Of a DNA stretch of 64,000 nucleotides, positions 1 to 10,336 are shown one piece after another; the stretch's first letter is position 1, and each line of letters opens with the position of its first letter. Origin of the DNA: Phycisphaerales bacterium UBA1845 (GTDB taxonomy: Bacteria > Planctomycetota > Phycisphaerae > UBA1845); the NCBI GenBank assembly GCA_002338715.1, contig DDIR01000050.1, forward strand, positions 38,100-102,099, written 5' to 3'. The translations under genes and the position numbers were made by a program. Below the pieces are notes generated by a model. It had not been told where the DNA came from, did not search any database, and saw only the letters and a program-made list of their open reading frames with translations.

Positions 1-874
1 GTGCGGGAATCTGTGTGCGTCCTCTGTCGAGCTTGCCGATCCACGAGCGCGCGTGTCCGATGAACTCGGTTCGGCCTTCCGCATCACTGTCGAGGCCGCC
101 TTCATTGCCCAGGAGCGAACTAAGCCAGCGCACATCCCAAGTGCCTTCCTGTTCGGCGCGTTCGTGAATCTGATCAAAGAATGGATCCTGGACGAGGCTG
201 CGTCGAATCAAGCCGTCGGCGCAGATGTGCAGGAAGCTTTCGACAAGCCGTGCCGGATCGCGGTCGCGCTCGTGCACGCCATCCAGTGCGCGGCAGACAT
301 GCGGCATGGCGTCGGCAACTTCCTGCAACCATGCCAGCGAATTCTTGCTTTGAACCGTCAAACGCCAGTGGGCGGTGTATGATTCGTTTGCGCCTTCGTC
401 AATGTGCGGAGAAAACTGTCGCTGGCGGATCATCTCAACCAGGAAGTGGGAAAGCTGCCGCCAATATCGTACCGACGAACCGCAGTTATCCGGAAGCGGC
501 GTTGAAAGCGAGGTCAACAGGTCGATGGCATCTGCCGGCATGAATCGCAGCGACGGAATGCGAAAACATCGCAGCGATTGTCCGGTATGTGTCTCCGGAT
601 GTTCCTCGAGTGTGGCGGCTTTTTGAGACGAAACCGGCACGCCCAATTCCTGCGGAAGCCAAAGACGCAGCGAATCTTCGTGAGCAATTGACGCGAGCAG
701 TCCATCCGGTGAAAGATCACCGACCACCGCGTGCAATTCGTCGGTCGGTACGGCAAACGGATGCGCGTCCGATTGACCATTGGTCGGTGCGATGACAACG
801 CCGCCATCGACTGCCGCAACTTCCCCCCATATGTGAAAGTTGGACCGGACCCAGATGCCGTGAAGCTTCGCCAT
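1..874 (-). CDS. Probable SNF2-family helicase, N-terminal part (cut by left edge)
   Basis: The minus strand is open in one frame from about 986 to the left edge, with no stop, while the other frames are broken many times. The first ATG is at 874-872, giving about 291 visible residues. The protein begins MAKLHGIWVRSNFHIWGEVA. A short LHxxW then a LWGE-like segment, followed by a few hundred residues before the helicase core, is typical of the N-terminal extension of bacterial SNF2/HepA-type ATPases. No Walker motif is visible because the core would lie beyond the edge. The gene is well supported by frame openness and protein-like composition. The family assignment is an inference from the N-terminus only. 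Confidence 0.55.
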   Translation of the reverse strand, partial: MAKLHGIWVRSNFHIWGEVAAVDGGVVIAPTNGQSDAHPFAVPTDELHAVVGDLSPDGLLASIAHEDSLRLWLPQELGVPVSSQKAATLEEHPETHTGQSLRCFRIPSLRFMPADAIDLLTSLSTPLPDNCGSSVRYWRQLSHFLVEMIRQRQFSPHIDEGANESYTAHWRLTVQSKNSLAWLQEVADAMPHVCRALDGVHERDRDPARLVESFLHICADGLIRRSLVQDPFFDQIHERAEQEGTWDVRWLSSLLGNEGGLDSDAEGRTEFIGHARSWIGKLDRGRTQIPA

Positions 875-1195
875 TACCTGAAGTCTCGATTCGATGGTGA
901 TGGTACAGATTCCCCCGGGCTTGCACCCACAACGGACGGTGCGCGCGTGGGCAGGCACCACCCGAATCGAACGATTATGACAGATGCATCATGCTGTGGC
1001 AACGGGGTGTAGCGGCTGTCCAATGTCAATCAACATGTGAGTTTTGCAGAGATGCGGTTTCCAAATTCCTCAAAATCCCGCTATGGGAGTTGGACGTGCG
1101 ATTCTGCGCCGTCATCCGTCTGCTTCAGCGTTGAATTTGGAACAATTTCCCGGGGAAAACAGCCAATAGTCTGCCCCTTCGGGATGGAGCTTGTC
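875..1195. other. Intergenic region, no gene seen
   Basis: About 320 bp between the start of the left-edge gene and the 3' end of the kinase gene, both on the minus strand. It should hold the promoter of the left-edge gene. I see no convincing hairpin with a T-tract, no tRNA and no plausible small gene. Confidence 0.5.
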
Positions 1196-3616
1196 CTAGG
1201 CTTGTTCGCTGGGCTGCGGGACGGCATGACGCTGTGCGTCGTGATCGTATTCATCGCGTCGCTGCGGCGTTTCAGAGTGCGCCCGATGCGATTCACGCCA
1301 ACGGCGTCCGCGGATAAACAGGAGCACAATGAACATGATCAGGGAGACGATCAAGATGACGCGACCAGGCACAACACGATGTGGACCGTTCCCCCTGATC
1401 AGGATCGATGCGCCGTAGGTCATGCTGACGAGGAATAGTGTGATCATGATCGGACGAAACGTGTCACCGTAAAATCCCTGCGTGCGGTGACGGCTGACCT
1501 TGCGGAATGCGAACATCATCATGCCCAGGCAGCCAGCCGCTACCATTGCGGTTGGGATGAACTCGTTTGAATTCAGCGACCGGCGGGGGTACTTGTAAAT
1601 CATGACGCCATTGACGTTGGATTGCTCCACGGTTCCGCTCGGCTCACCCGACACCAGGTACACGGTAGCAAAGACCAATCCAACCAAACACGCGAACCCC
1701 AGCAACGCGGCAAAGACACGGGTGATGGGCCAACGCAGCGGTGGTTGCGGCGCTGCAAACGTTGATGCGGGCTCAAGAAGATTTCCGTCGTCATGCATCG
1801 CGCGGTGGATGCCCGAATCTTCCGGATCCGCAAATCGATTCGGATGTGCGACCGTCTCAAGCGACCTTTGATTCTGCGGTTCCCACTCCACACCGTCATT
1901 TGAACTTGGCGCATTCTGTCGCCCGCCATCGTTGGTACCAGTCAATCCCGGCGTAACGCCTGCCATCCAGTCCTTCAGCGGGAACAGCCACGATAGCGCT
2001 TCAAAGACCAACGACACCGATGCCGCAACGCCAGCCGCGAAGAACATGAAGTCCTCATAACCGTCGCTCATGATTGCCGTGGCTATCAGTGCAAACAATC
2101 CAGCGGTAAAGGCGTAACCAATCGAAAGCTTGCCACGCGCTCCCGAGTCGATCCGCTTGCGCCAATTGCCGACCAACGCCAATGCAACCATCGCTCCAAC
2201 GACAGCCAAAACAAGATCGTCGTTTCTGGTGAGATCGGTCAGGGGCGCCGCGCCAAGTCCGGCTAATATCAGCACCGGAACCGCCAGAAAAATCTTCTCA
2301 ACCCATCGGGGTTGCATTCGATTTCTCGATGCCCTCGCCAACGCCCGGACGCCAATCGCCAAGCCGCCCGACATGCCGACAATCATCAGGATCGACGAAA
2401 CGTAACCGGCTTCCCCCATGTCGTTGACCATCGCTACGCCGAATCCGAGGCAGACGGCCATCAACAGCGCCAACAATGCCCGCTGCAAAAACTCGCGTTT
2501 TGTCGCCGGCGCATCGGAAGACAAATGCGGTCTGATGACTTTGGGCGTCTCCACTTGCGGGGCAGGTGGATGCTTGATTCCATGTTTGGAATCCAGCTTG
2601 CGCATGCGTTTTTCGACCTTGCTGCTCGTGCGCTGAACGCGTTTGACCATTTCAGGTGGAAGGCTTCCGGCATCGAGACTGAACACCGGCCCACGTTGCG
2701 GGCGCGCCACCGGGATTTGCCGCGGTGACGGATTCGGCGAGGGGGCGGGCGAGTCATCACCAACCGGCAAGCGTCGGGTCGCGCCACTGAGGCTGACAGG
2801 ATTGAAGCCGGCCAATGACGTGCGCACATCATCGACTTCCATCAGGTCATCGATCAATTCGTACACGCTTTGATAGCGGTCCTTCGGGTCTTTTTGCAGC
2901 GCTTTGTGGATGATCCTGCCGAACGGTTGCGGGAGGTTGTCCACCTCGGGTTGTTCGGTGAGATGCTTCATCAACACCTCGCCCATGCTGCTGCCTTCAA
3001 ACGGAACCTTACCAAGCAGCATTTCGTAAAGCATCACGCCCAACGCGTAGATATCGATCCCGCGCGTGTAACTGCCCGAACCAACTTCGGGGGCCATGTA
3101 ATGCACGGTGCCGACGCTCGCGGTTTGAGCGCTGTGTCGCGACACGGAGATGAACTTGCTGAGGCCATAGTCGCCGATCTTGACGTAGCCCTCATCATAA
3201 AAAATGTTGCCGGGTTTGAGGTCGCGATGAACGATGCCGCGATCGTGCAGGTATCCAAGCCCTTTGGCGATTTCCCGAACGAAGTAAGCCGCCTTCTGCG
3301 GTCCGATGCCGTTGGGTTCCGCGATCAGCAAATCGCGAAGCGACGGACCCGAGACGTACTCCATGATGACAAAATAATCGCCGTCGTCGTTCTTCTTGAC
3401 GTCAAAGATGGAAACGAGGTGCGGGCTCTTGAGGTTGATGCAGTGGGCGACGCCGCGCAGTTCGACCTGCGGATTTTCGCGGAGGTATTTGAGGGCGACT
3501 TCTCTGCCACCATCGCTGACGGCGTAATAGACTTCACCGAACCCGCCGCGTCCGACTGCACGCTGGATCGCGAATCCTTCCAGCGGTCGATCACCATGTT
3601 TGAAGGTATATGCCAC
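1196..3616 (-). CDS. Membrane Ser/Thr protein kinase (PknB-like) with multi-TM C-terminus
   Basis: An 806-residue Hanks-type kinase that phosphorylates Ser/Thr on protein substrates. The catalytic domain covers about residues 14-275: glycine loop GRGGFGEV (22-29), ATP-binding K43 in VALKYL, catalytic loop HRDLKPGN (130-137), DYG at 149-151 in place of DFG, and APE at 175-177. A proline-rich and basic linker follows. From about residue 378 there are several hydrophobic segments in pairs, so the kinase is membrane-anchored with the catalytic domain in the cytoplasm. There are no PASTA repeats. The start is a GTG at 3616 preceded by a GGAAGG-like ribosome site. It lies 72 bp downstream of the FHA gene, a natural kinase partner (FHA domains bind phosphothreonine). 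The substrate is unknown. Confidence 0.9.
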   Translation of the reverse strand: MAYTFKHGDRPLEGFAIQRAVGRGGFGEVYYAVSDGGREVALKYLRENPQVELRGVAHCINLKSPHLVSIFDVKKNDDGDYFVIMEYVSGPSLRDLLIAEPNGIGPQKAAYFVREIAKGLGYLHDRGIVHRDLKPGNIFYDEGYVKIGDYGLSKFISVSRHSAQTASVGTVHYMAPEVGSGSYTRGIDIYALGVMLYEMLLGKVPFEGSSMGEVLMKHLTEQPEVDNLPQPFGRIIHKALQKDPKDRYQSVYELIDDLMEVDDVRTSLAGFNPVSLSGATRRLPVGDDSPAPSPNPSPRQIPVARPQRGPVFSLDAGSLPPEMVKRVQRTSSKVEKRMRKLDSKHGIKHPPAPQVETPKVIRPHLSSDAPATKREFLQRALLALLMAVCLGFGVAMVNDMGEAGYVSSILMIVGMSGGLAIGVRALARASRNRMQPRWVEKIFLAVPVLILAGLGAAPLTDLTRNDDLVLAVVGAMVALALVGNWRKRIDSGARGKLSIGYAFTAGLFALIATAIMSDGYEDFMFFAAGVAASVSLVFEALSWLFPLKDWMAGVTPGLTGTNDGGRQNAPSSNDGVEWEPQNQRSLETVAHPNRFADPEDSGIHRAMHDDGNLLEPASTFAAPQPPLRWPITRVFAALLGFACLVGLVFATVYLVSGEPSGTVEQSNVNGVMIYKYPRRSLNSNEFIPTAMVAAGCLGMMMFAFRKVSRHRTQGFYGDTFRPIMITLFLVSMTYGASILIRGNGPHRVVPGRVILIVSLIMFIVLLFIRGRRWRESHRAHSETPQRRDEYDHDAQRHAVPQPSEQA

Positions 3617-3688
3617 GAGTTGCCTTCCCGTCTACGTGTCTTCAGTCCAAGTCTACCACATCCACCGACGTTGTTGCCTGCGACATTC

Positions 3689-5269
3689 TTATATCGTTCG
3701 CGTCGTCCACGGTTGAATCGTGAAGCTGATCCCCGAAATCTCCTGGGGTGTTCCCAATTCCACCGCACTCGCGGGTTCGTTTCGTCCCATGCCGCGCACC
3801 CACAGGCCGCCACCGCGTTCAAACAGAATCAGGTTGGCGCACTGCCCCGGACAGACGACGTGATTGGACGAGCCAGCGCCCATCATCACCGTATCCCGCA
3901 TTAGGATCACGTTGCGCACGTCGTTGGGGATCTTCGTCGTGTCGCTGATATCGAGCAGGGCGCTGCTGCTGCGGCGACTCGGCAGACGAAACGTGAACTT
4001 CGCCCGACGCGCCAGCACCACGCGATCACCGTCGCGCAATAATTGCTGGCGACCGCGTCGGCCGCCGATTTCCACTTCGTGCGGACTCATCAGAAAGTAA
4101 TCGTCTTCGACGCGGGCGATTTCCGCGTGACGCTCGCCCAGGTCGGAGAAGATCGGAATCTGTGCCGGGTCGTTAGAAGCCGCTCGCCCGATCGTCGCGT
4201 GCGAATCGCGCAGAATCAAATAGCTTCCACCACCGTCGACCAGCAGATGCAGCGCTGCGAGCGATGACGACACCGCGTTTCGCGCGTCCACGCCGATCGT
4301 ATCAGCCAACGCGTTTTGCTGCTGCCGCACATCGGCAGGGACAGCCACGGTATTGGCCAGCGCGTTCGAGTTGAAATCGCCAAGGGGTCCGCTGCCGAGT
4401 TGGAGCAGGTTCTCATCCACCTTGACGAGCAGGTCGATCGCTCGCTTGGTCCATTTGGCCTGCGGAAACAGCGTCGCGAGTCGCTGCGTCAATCGACGGG
4501 CTTCGTCAAAGTCGCTTGTTTGCAGGGCACGCGATGCACGCTGTGCCAAGGTGAGGCACTCGGCCAGTTCACGCTTCGCTGCTTGCGCCGATTCCAGCGG
4601 ATCGAGCAGGTCCAGGTCGTGTTTCATCTGCGCCAGGCGTCCTTCAACGAGGGCACTTCGCGCATCTTTGATCACGGTGGCCACGATGTTACGCTCCAAC
4701 TGGATCGCTGCTTCATCGTGGGCATTGATCTTGCGCGAACGAATCAGCCGATCAATAGCCGCTCCGAGCTGCTTTTCCGAGTAGCGTTTCTTTGCTTGGG
4801 CCAACAGTTCCGCACCGCGCTTTTCGCGCGACTCCAACTCACGCTTCAACTGGTCGAATTCTTCTTCGCCTTCCGGCGCGTTTTCGAGAATGCGACGACC
4901 GGCTGCCAGCGATCCGGCGTGGATGCGATGCTTGGCCAACTCGACCTGGTGACGTCGTTCGGTGCGTTGACGTGAAACCTCATCCGCGACGGCTGCAACC
5001 TGCTTGCGCAGCTCGTCGATTTTTTCCGGCGAACCATCGCAGCGGTCGGCTTTTCCCAGCGCGAGAAACGCTTCGGTGAAGCGGTCGGCTCGATAGTGCT
5101 CGCGAGCGCGTTCGATGAAAGCCTCAGCCAATCGAGCCCGCAACTTAGCGCCCTTGGCGTGGGCGGAGATTTCCGCTTCGGATGTGATGCGCAGGGCGTC
5201 GTCGAGGCGTCCAGAGGCGATCGCCTGGTCAGCCGCTTTGAGCCTGGCATGTAATAATCCGCGAAACAT
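3689..5269 (-). CDS. FHA domain protein with long coiled-coil/TPR-like N-terminus
   Basis: A 526-residue protein. Residues 1-300 are alpha-helical, rich in Ala, Arg, Glu and Leu, and read like degenerate TPR or coiled-coil repeats. An FHA fold starts near residue 345 with a core-like segment LRDSHATIGRAASND followed by GERHAEIARV and a glycine-rich strand region; this is the phosphothreonine-reading domain. A second beta-rich region with GAGSSNHVVCPG follows, perhaps a second FHA-like or carbohydrate-like fold. No signal peptide or TM segment is seen, so it should be cytoplasmic. The ATG at 5269 has GAGGA upstream. It is encoded directly upstream of the Ser/Thr kinase on the same strand and probably acts with it as adaptor or substrate. 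Confidence 0.82.
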   Translation of the reverse strand: MFRGLLHARLKAADQAIASGRLDDALRITSEAEISAHAKGAKLRARLAEAFIERAREHYRADRFTEAFLALGKADRCDGSPEKIDELRKQVAAVADEVSRQRTERRHQVELAKHRIHAGSLAAGRRILENAPEGEEEFDQLKRELESREKRGAELLAQAKKRYSEKQLGAAIDRLIRSRKINAHDEAAIQLERNIVATVIKDARSALVEGRLAQMKHDLDLLDPLESAQAAKRELAECLTLAQRASRALQTSDFDEARRLTQRLATLFPQAKWTKRAIDLLVKVDENLLQLGSGPLGDFNSNALANTVAVPADVRQQQNALADTIGVDARNAVSSSLAALHLLVDGGGSYLILRDSHATIGRAASNDPAQIPIFSDLGERHAEIARVEDDYFLMSPHEVEIGGRRGRQQLLRDGDRVVLARRAKFTFRLPSRRSSSALLDISDTTKIPNDVRNVILMRDTVMMGAGSSNHVVCPGQCANLILFERGGGLWVRGMGRNEPASAVELGTPQEISGISFTIQPWTTRTI

Positions 5270-5431
5270 GGACGAATCCTCGAGTCAAAACAAACCCAAC
5301 GTATTCACCTTTTAATTCGGGTTCAAAGGTCAGTTATTCGCGGGAGTTTGAAGCGATTGAAAAATGGATCAACCCAGTCGGGTACGCGCGGCGGCGGATT
5401 CGCCTAACATCATGTTAATGCATAGGTTACG

Positions 5432-8341
5432 CTAGGTCGTCGACATCGCCGAAATCACGTTGCTGCGGGCGGCTCGAAGTGCCGGTCGAATGCCCGCGAC
5501 CAGGCAGACCAGCCAGGTCACGCCCACTCCGAACATTACCCGTCCGATTGGAACCACCCACGGAATTTCGATTCCGAGTAGCCGCGTGATCAGAATGTTC
5601 CCCCCGTATGCCGCGTGCAATCCGAGGCCGACACCGATCAGCGAACCGAGCAGCCCCAGGACGAGCGCCTCAACCAACACCAACCGAGCGATCAGCGATT
5701 GCGTTGCGCCGACCGAACGAAGAACCGCGATCTGCTGCGAGCGGCTGGTGACGCTGACCATCATCAGGTTGGCAACCCCCAACGTCGCGACGAGAAGCGA
5801 GATCATCGGAACGGCTGAGATGGCGATCGTGGCGTTGCGGATGTCGCGATCGATCTCTTGTTTGATGCGGCGCAGCGTTCCGGTTTGTGCGAAAGGCCGC
5901 TTGATCAAACCCTTGACCTGTTCCAGCACGATGCGTTCGCGATAGATTTCCCAACGAGCGGCTGGCGTCAGTTCGACCCATTGATCGCAGAGAAAATCGA
6001 TCGCTGCAACGTGCTCGCGATACAACTGTCGAAGGGCTGGTCCCCAATACACGCGATCTTGATCGCCCATCTCCGCAATCTCTTTGCGCAGCACGTCGAG
6101 TTCGCCTTCATCAAGCGGAAGCAAGGGCAGCCATTGGTCGATGCGTTCCCACCACCACGTGCGCGATTCAGGCGGGACCGATGTTGCTTCAAATGCCTTG
6201 GGCGTTGGCGACGTTTCGAGATCGATGTTCATCATGAACATCGTCAACGTGTCGATACCGAAATTCTTGCGAAGGTCGTCGAGCGTGCCCAATACCGAAC
6301 TGCTCGACGCGAGCATCATGTAGCTGTCGGCTTGGAAGTATTGAACGGCGATATCCATCGCGGGCGATCGCACGACGCCGGCAACCTCAAAGTCGACGGT
6401 TTTGTTGGCGATCGTGACGGGGACCTTGTCGCCGAGGTTGTATCCAAACGAATGCGACGCTTCGGGTGGCAGGAGAATATACCCGCCGCGCATGAGTTTT
6501 TCGCGGGCGTCATCCGCATCGCCCTGAAGAAACTCCAGCTTGGCCATCGAAAGGAACGTGTCGGGATCGCCGGCAGCAAAGACGCTTTCCGACTTGAGCA
6601 GGCTCAGCAGTGACGTATGTCGCGACTGAATTCGACACGGGACGTCGTTAAGCGGCGTCGTTTCGGAGACGCCCTTGATGTGTTCAACTTCTTTGAGCAG
6701 GTCGGCTTCGATGGGGTCGCTGGTCCAAACGAACGTGCCGGCGAGTTTGGTGGGAAAGTCCCACGCGTAGACGATGCTTTCCCCGCGCATAAGCACATAG
6801 ACCACCATCGACAAACCGACCATCAGCGTCCAGCAGACACCCGCAGCCCGCCACGGCTCCCGGGCAATCTGGTCCGCGGCCAACCTGCGATCGACGCCAA
6901 GCAGAGGGGCAGCGATCAGCAAAGCAAGCCGGCCAACCACCAATACCAATGCGGGCGCCAGCAACATGTAACCGCCGTAATGCAGCGCCGTTCCGGCAAA
7001 TAAGGTGATCGGTTTCAGCCAATGCGCGGGCTCGACGGTTTCGATCATCAGGTGGAATAGCCCGATGAGAACGACGCCGGCCAGCGCTGCGATCACGATG
7101 GTGCGATGTCGCTGAGGTTTGGCTTGGGAATTAACGGCTTCCAATGGCGAGACCATCGCCCCTTGCGAAAGCAGGGCGGTGGCGCCGAGGATGGTCGTGA
7201 TCAACCCGCCGATGACACCAACACAAATGCCCCACATTCCAAATCGCACTGAGTGGATGATGTCTTCAACGTGCGGAACCCAGGCGACCGCAGCGTTGGT
7301 CATGAGCATGCCGCAGGGCACGCCGAGGATGGCGCCGATGACACCAAGTGGCACTACTTCGGCATAGACGAGCGCAGCAAGTTGCTTACGCGTCATACCG
7401 AGACAGCGGATGGTGCCGAGGATGCGAATCCGCTGCATCATTCCCATGCTCATCGTCGTGATGATGATGAAGAATGACGTAAGGAGCGTGATAAACGTGT
7501 ACAGGAGCAACATCAGATGAGACACGTTGCGGGCTTCACGGAGTTGATTGACCTTTGCGCCGGCGGTTGTGACGAGGTAGCCTTGACCTTGTTGGCGGAT
7601 AAGGTTGCGGATTTCCTCGGCTTTTTCTGCGATGTATTCCGGTGTGTCGTTGGCGACGATGCAGTCGATCACCGAAACGCGGTTCTTCTCATGACGCATC
7701 TCCTGCACGTCGCGCAAGTTCATATAAACGGAAGGCTTTTGAAAAAACGCCACCCGGCGACCGGAAACGATGCCGCAGACTTTCACCGGGCGAACCGGAT
7801 CGTTGATCAAACCTTCGACGTAAACGGTGTCGCCCAACTTGATGTTCAAATCCGACGCCAGCCGGGATTCGAGTACGATCACATCGCGATCGGTGGGTTG
7901 GATGCCCTCACCGATCATGTCCTTTTGCTTGCGGAACTGTGCTTCGTTGGCTGGATCGATGCCCACGACGTCGATCGGATCCTTGCGGGCGTGGGTCAGG
8001 TCGATTTCTTCGCCGGGAGTGGGCGCATCGACCGGAGTAACCAGATGCATCCTCGTTTTGTAACGTGATGTAACGCGGACCACGCCGTCGAGCTTCGCGA
8101 TCTGTGCGGCGATTCCCTCGTCGATACTACCCCAATGTCCGCTGGGTGATTGGATGCTGACGTGGCTATGACCAAGCCAATTGTCGACAACCTGCTCGGC
8201 GATGGTGGCTTCGACGGAGGAATAGAGGCTCGACACCGCGACGACGGTACCGACGCCGAGCATTACCGCGAGGACAATGGCGATGGTACGGCCCGGATTA
8301 GCGCGCCAGTTCCGTGTAGCGAGTTGCAACCAGTGTCGCAT
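5432..8341 (-). CDS. ABC exporter permease, FtsX/MacB-like, two FtsX domains
   Basis: A 969-residue permease. The N-terminus ([25 protein letters not shown]) is the usual first TM segment of LolC/MacB/FtsX-type permeases, followed by a large periplasmic domain. A first three-TM block (around residues 275-395, containing MGMMQRIRILGTIRCLGMTRKQL) is followed by more TM segments. A second periplasmic domain and a C-terminal FtsX block (VTSRSQQIAVLRSVGATQSLIARL) complete the protein. The 44 bp overlap with the upstream ATPase gene shows they are translated as a pair. This family works as a mechanotransmitter that extrudes lipoproteins, lipids or peptides from the periplasmic face rather than pumping them across the inner membrane. 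The substrate is not evident. Confidence 0.9.
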   Translation of the reverse strand: MRHWLQLATRNWRANPGRTIAIVLAVMLGVGTVVAVSSLYSSVEATIAEQVVDNWLGHSHVSIQSPSGHWGSIDEGIAAQIAKLDGVVRVTSRYKTRMHLVTPVDAPTPGEEIDLTHARKDPIDVVGIDPANEAQFRKQKDMIGEGIQPTDRDVIVLESRLASDLNIKLGDTVYVEGLINDPVRPVKVCGIVSGRRVAFFQKPSVYMNLRDVQEMRHEKNRVSVIDCIVANDTPEYIAEKAEEIRNLIRQQGQGYLVTTAGAKVNQLREARNVSHLMLLLYTFITLLTSFFIIITTMSMGMMQRIRILGTIRCLGMTRKQLAALVYAEVVPLGVIGAILGVPCGMLMTNAAVAWVPHVEDIIHSVRFGMWGICVGVIGGLITTILGATALLSQGAMVSPLEAVNSQAKPQRHRTIVIAALAGVVLIGLFHLMIETVEPAHWLKPITLFAGTALHYGGYMLLAPALVLVVGRLALLIAAPLLGVDRRLAADQIAREPWRAAGVCWTLMVGLSMVVYVLMRGESIVYAWDFPTKLAGTFVWTSDPIEADLLKEVEHIKGVSETTPLNDVPCRIQSRHTSLLSLLKSESVFAAGDPDTFLSMAKLEFLQGDADDAREKLMRGGYILLPPEASHSFGYNLGDKVPVTIANKTVDFEVAGVVRSPAMDIAVQYFQADSYMMLASSSSVLGTLDDLRKNFGIDTLTMFMMNIDLETSPTPKAFEATSVPPESRTWWWERIDQWLPLLPLDEGELDVLRKEIAEMGDQDRVYWGPALRQLYREHVAAIDFLCDQWVELTPAARWEIYRERIVLEQVKGLIKRPFAQTGTLRRIKQEIDRDIRNATIAISAVPMISLLVATLGVANLMMVSVTSRSQQIAVLRSVGATQSLIARLVLVEALVLGLLGSLIGVGLGLHAAYGGNILITRLLGIEIPWVVPIGRVMFGVGVTWLVCLVAGIRPALRAARSNVISAMSTT

Positions 8342-9038
8342 CCAGGTTCCTCGAATCGTTGATGGTTCCGACGATCTTGCCGTCTTTCAGGACGATGATG
8401 CGATCGGCAAAGCGGGCTCCGATGGGTTCGTGCGTCACCGCGATCACCGTGCGTTGTTGCTCGTCGACGAGTTTGCGAAGCAGCGCCCAGATGGATTCGG
8501 CGTGACGCGAATCGAGGTTGCCAGTCGGCTCGTCGGCGAGCAGGAGGGCTGGGTCGTTCAAGAGCGACCGGGCGATGGCCACACGCTGCTGCTCACCGCC
8601 CGACAGCGCCTGGGGCCGATGCTGCATGCGGTGACTCATGTCCACCGAATCGAGCAGTTCCTTCGCCACAGTTTGCGCCGAACCGTTATTTCCGCCGCCA
8701 ATCAAAGATGGCAGCGCAACGTTTTCGATCGCAGTCAGCGTTGGGAGCAGGTTGAAGTTCTGAAAGACCACGCCAAGCCGCGATCGACGCAGCAGGGTGC
8801 GCTTGCGGTCGGACATCGCCGCGATGTCCTGCCCTTCGATAAGGATTTCGCCCGACGTCGGCAGATCAAGCCCGCCGATCAGGTGAAGCAGCGTGCTCTT
8901 GCCGGAACCGCTCGCGCCCATGATGACCAGGAATTCGCCGGCTGACACGTCAAGCGAGACGCCATCGAGCGCGTGAACAGTCTCCGCACCGAGGCGAAAT
9001 GCCTTGCGAAGATCTTTAACTTGCAGGACAGCGGACAT
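8298..9038 (-). CDS. ABC exporter ATP-binding protein, LolD/MacB-like
   Basis: A 246-residue ABC ATPase of usual length. Walker [10 protein letters not shown] is at residues 41-49, then a Q-loop in [11 protein letters not shown], signature [14 protein letters not shown], Walker B with [11 protein letters not shown], and the H-loop in VTHEP. The [10 protein letters not shown] form is typical of the LolD/MacB/FtsE branch. Its 3' end overlaps the start of the FtsX-like permease by 44 bp, so the two form one exporter. The ATG at 9038 lies close to the conserved N-terminus. A LolD role in lipoprotein release is possible, since a LolA-like protein is encoded at 12.6 kb, but LolD paralogues for other substrates are common. 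Confidence 0.92.
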   Translation of the reverse strand: MSAVLQVKDLRKAFRLGAETVHALDGVSLDVSAGEFLVIMGASGSGKSTLLHLIGGLDLPTSGEILIEGQDIAAMSDRKRTLLRRSRLGVVFQNFNLLPTLTAIENVALPSLIGGGNNGSAQTVAKELLDSVDMSHRMQHRPQALSGGEQQRVAIARSLLNDPALLLADEPTGNLDSRHAESIWALLRKLVDEQQRTVIAVTHEPIGARFADRIIVLKDGKIVGTINDSRNLDATLVATRYTELAR

Positions 9039-9163
9039 TGGGATGATTCTAACGGCTCAAACCGGCTTGACCACACGACCCAAATGACGATCGATCCGTT
9101 CGACGGCGTTGGGCCGGTTTGGTGAGGCAGTGGTCTTAGACTTCAGGTTGCGACTTTGCTCAC

Positions 9164-9200
9164 AAAAAAACGCCACCTTGCCGTGAAGCAAGGTGGCGTT
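9164..9200 (-). terminator. Rho-independent terminator of the prepilin-like gene
   Basis: A perfect 13-bp stem (9169-9181 with 9188-9200) closes a 6-nt loop. On the minus strand it is followed by a run of T (plus-strand A-run 9164-9170). It lies about 80 bp beyond the stop codon of the minus-strand gene at 9284 and is correctly oriented to end it. Confidence 0.85.
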
Positions 9201-9283
9201 ATGGAATTCAATTTTGATTCGGGTGGCAGTCTGAGATCCAAGATCCCAATCTGTGACCTGAAATCAACGTGATCGCATGAGCC

Positions 9284-10336
9284 TTAGAAATTCACAACTT
9301 CGAATTCGTTGGCGGAACTTCCGTCGGTCGTCGAGATGACGGTGGACGAATTCTTTCCCTTGGTGGTCAAAATCAGGTCTGCAGGCAGCGTATCAAGTTG
9401 CCATCCCAAGCCTCTCACGAGAATACAAACGCAGATGCCATTGGGGCACTCGGGCGGCATATTATTCTGCGGGATGTCGACACCTCCGAAGCCTTTGATT
9501 TTGATCCAGGATGCGTGTCCGTCGCCAAATGCCGCGTTGAAATGCCAGTCCTTTTTATGGAAACCCTTGGCCACATAATTGCCAATGTCATAAGGCCAAA
9601 AACACCCTGGGACACTCTGGTCGTATTCCTCCGTGTTGTTAGCGAAGAATGCGTAGCGAGCGGCCAACTCCGTGTACATGATTGTGTTGCCCGGATTCGG
9701 AACGCGGGAAAGCGGGCGACGGTACATGGAGTTGGACTTATAGGTCGGTTCGTTCGCAGCGGCAACAAACAGCGGGTTGGCAAAATACGAAGTGCCGTAA
9801 TAGTCAAACGCCGAAAGCTTGCTGTCTTTCCAGCCTTTCATGTGCATTCCGCTGAAACCTTTGTCGGAGGGGCACATGAAGTTCGGCATCTCGATTTCGG
9901 CGTCTTTGTTCCAATCGGCGAACGCTCCCGAGATTCTGTTCAGTCCCTTGTAGAGCACGTAGTTGAGTGGGCGGTGCTGCGAACCGATTTCGATCGTCTG
10001 TCGACCGCTCCAGCTTGAGTTGTTGGCGTTCTTCGTTGCACCCCTACCGCTGCGTCCACCAAATCCGGCGTAAGACAAGTGCGATTTCGGGTATGTCCCG
10101 TCGCCCTGGGCGACCGGAATCGAGTTTTCGTTGCGGTCGTCGGAACTGTAGGTCAATGACGCCTGTGCGATGCCGCGGATGTTGGCAAGACACGCAAGCC
10201 GCTTGGCCTGCTGACGGGCTTTGCTCAACGAAGGCAGCAAGATCGCCACAAGCAAGGCGATAATCGAGACGACAACCAGCAATTCAACCAAGGTAAAACC
10301 GCTTCTGGTTTTGCGACAAAGTGCTTTTGATTTCAT
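9284..10336 (-). CDS. Prepilin-type N-terminal methylation domain protein (type II secretion pseudopilin-like)
   Basis: A 350-residue protein with a class III (prepilin) leader. A short basic leader MKSKALCRKTRSG is followed by FTLVELLVVVSIIALLVAILL, with processing expected after Gly13 and the conserved Glu five residues into the mature helix. The rest is a large globular domain, much longer than a classical pseudopilin, with a C-terminal AFGDGHASWIK stretch. That resembles the DG motif of the big planctomycete pseudopilin paralogue family, though the His spacing differs from the usual H-X9-DG. No secretion or prepilin peptidase gene is nearby and it has its own terminator, so it looks like a free-standing paralogue. 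Its cargo or function is unknown. Confidence 0.88.
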   Translation of the reverse strand: MKSKALCRKTRSGFTLVELLVVVSIIALLVAILLPSLSKARQQAKRLACLANIRGIAQASLTYSSDDRNENSIPVAQGDGTYPKSHLSYAGFGGRSGRGATKNANNSSWSGRQTIEIGSQHRPLNYVLYKGLNRISGAFADWNKDAEIEMPNFMCPSDKGFSGMHMKGWKDSKLSAFDYYGTSYFANPLFVAAANEPTYKSNSMYRRPLSRVPNPGNTIMYTELAARYAFFANNTEEYDQSVPGCFWPYDIGNYVAKGFHKKDWHFNAAFGDGHASWIKIKGFGGVDIPQNNMPPECPNGICVCILVRGLGWQLDTLPADLILTTKGKNSSTVISTTDGSSANEFEVVNF

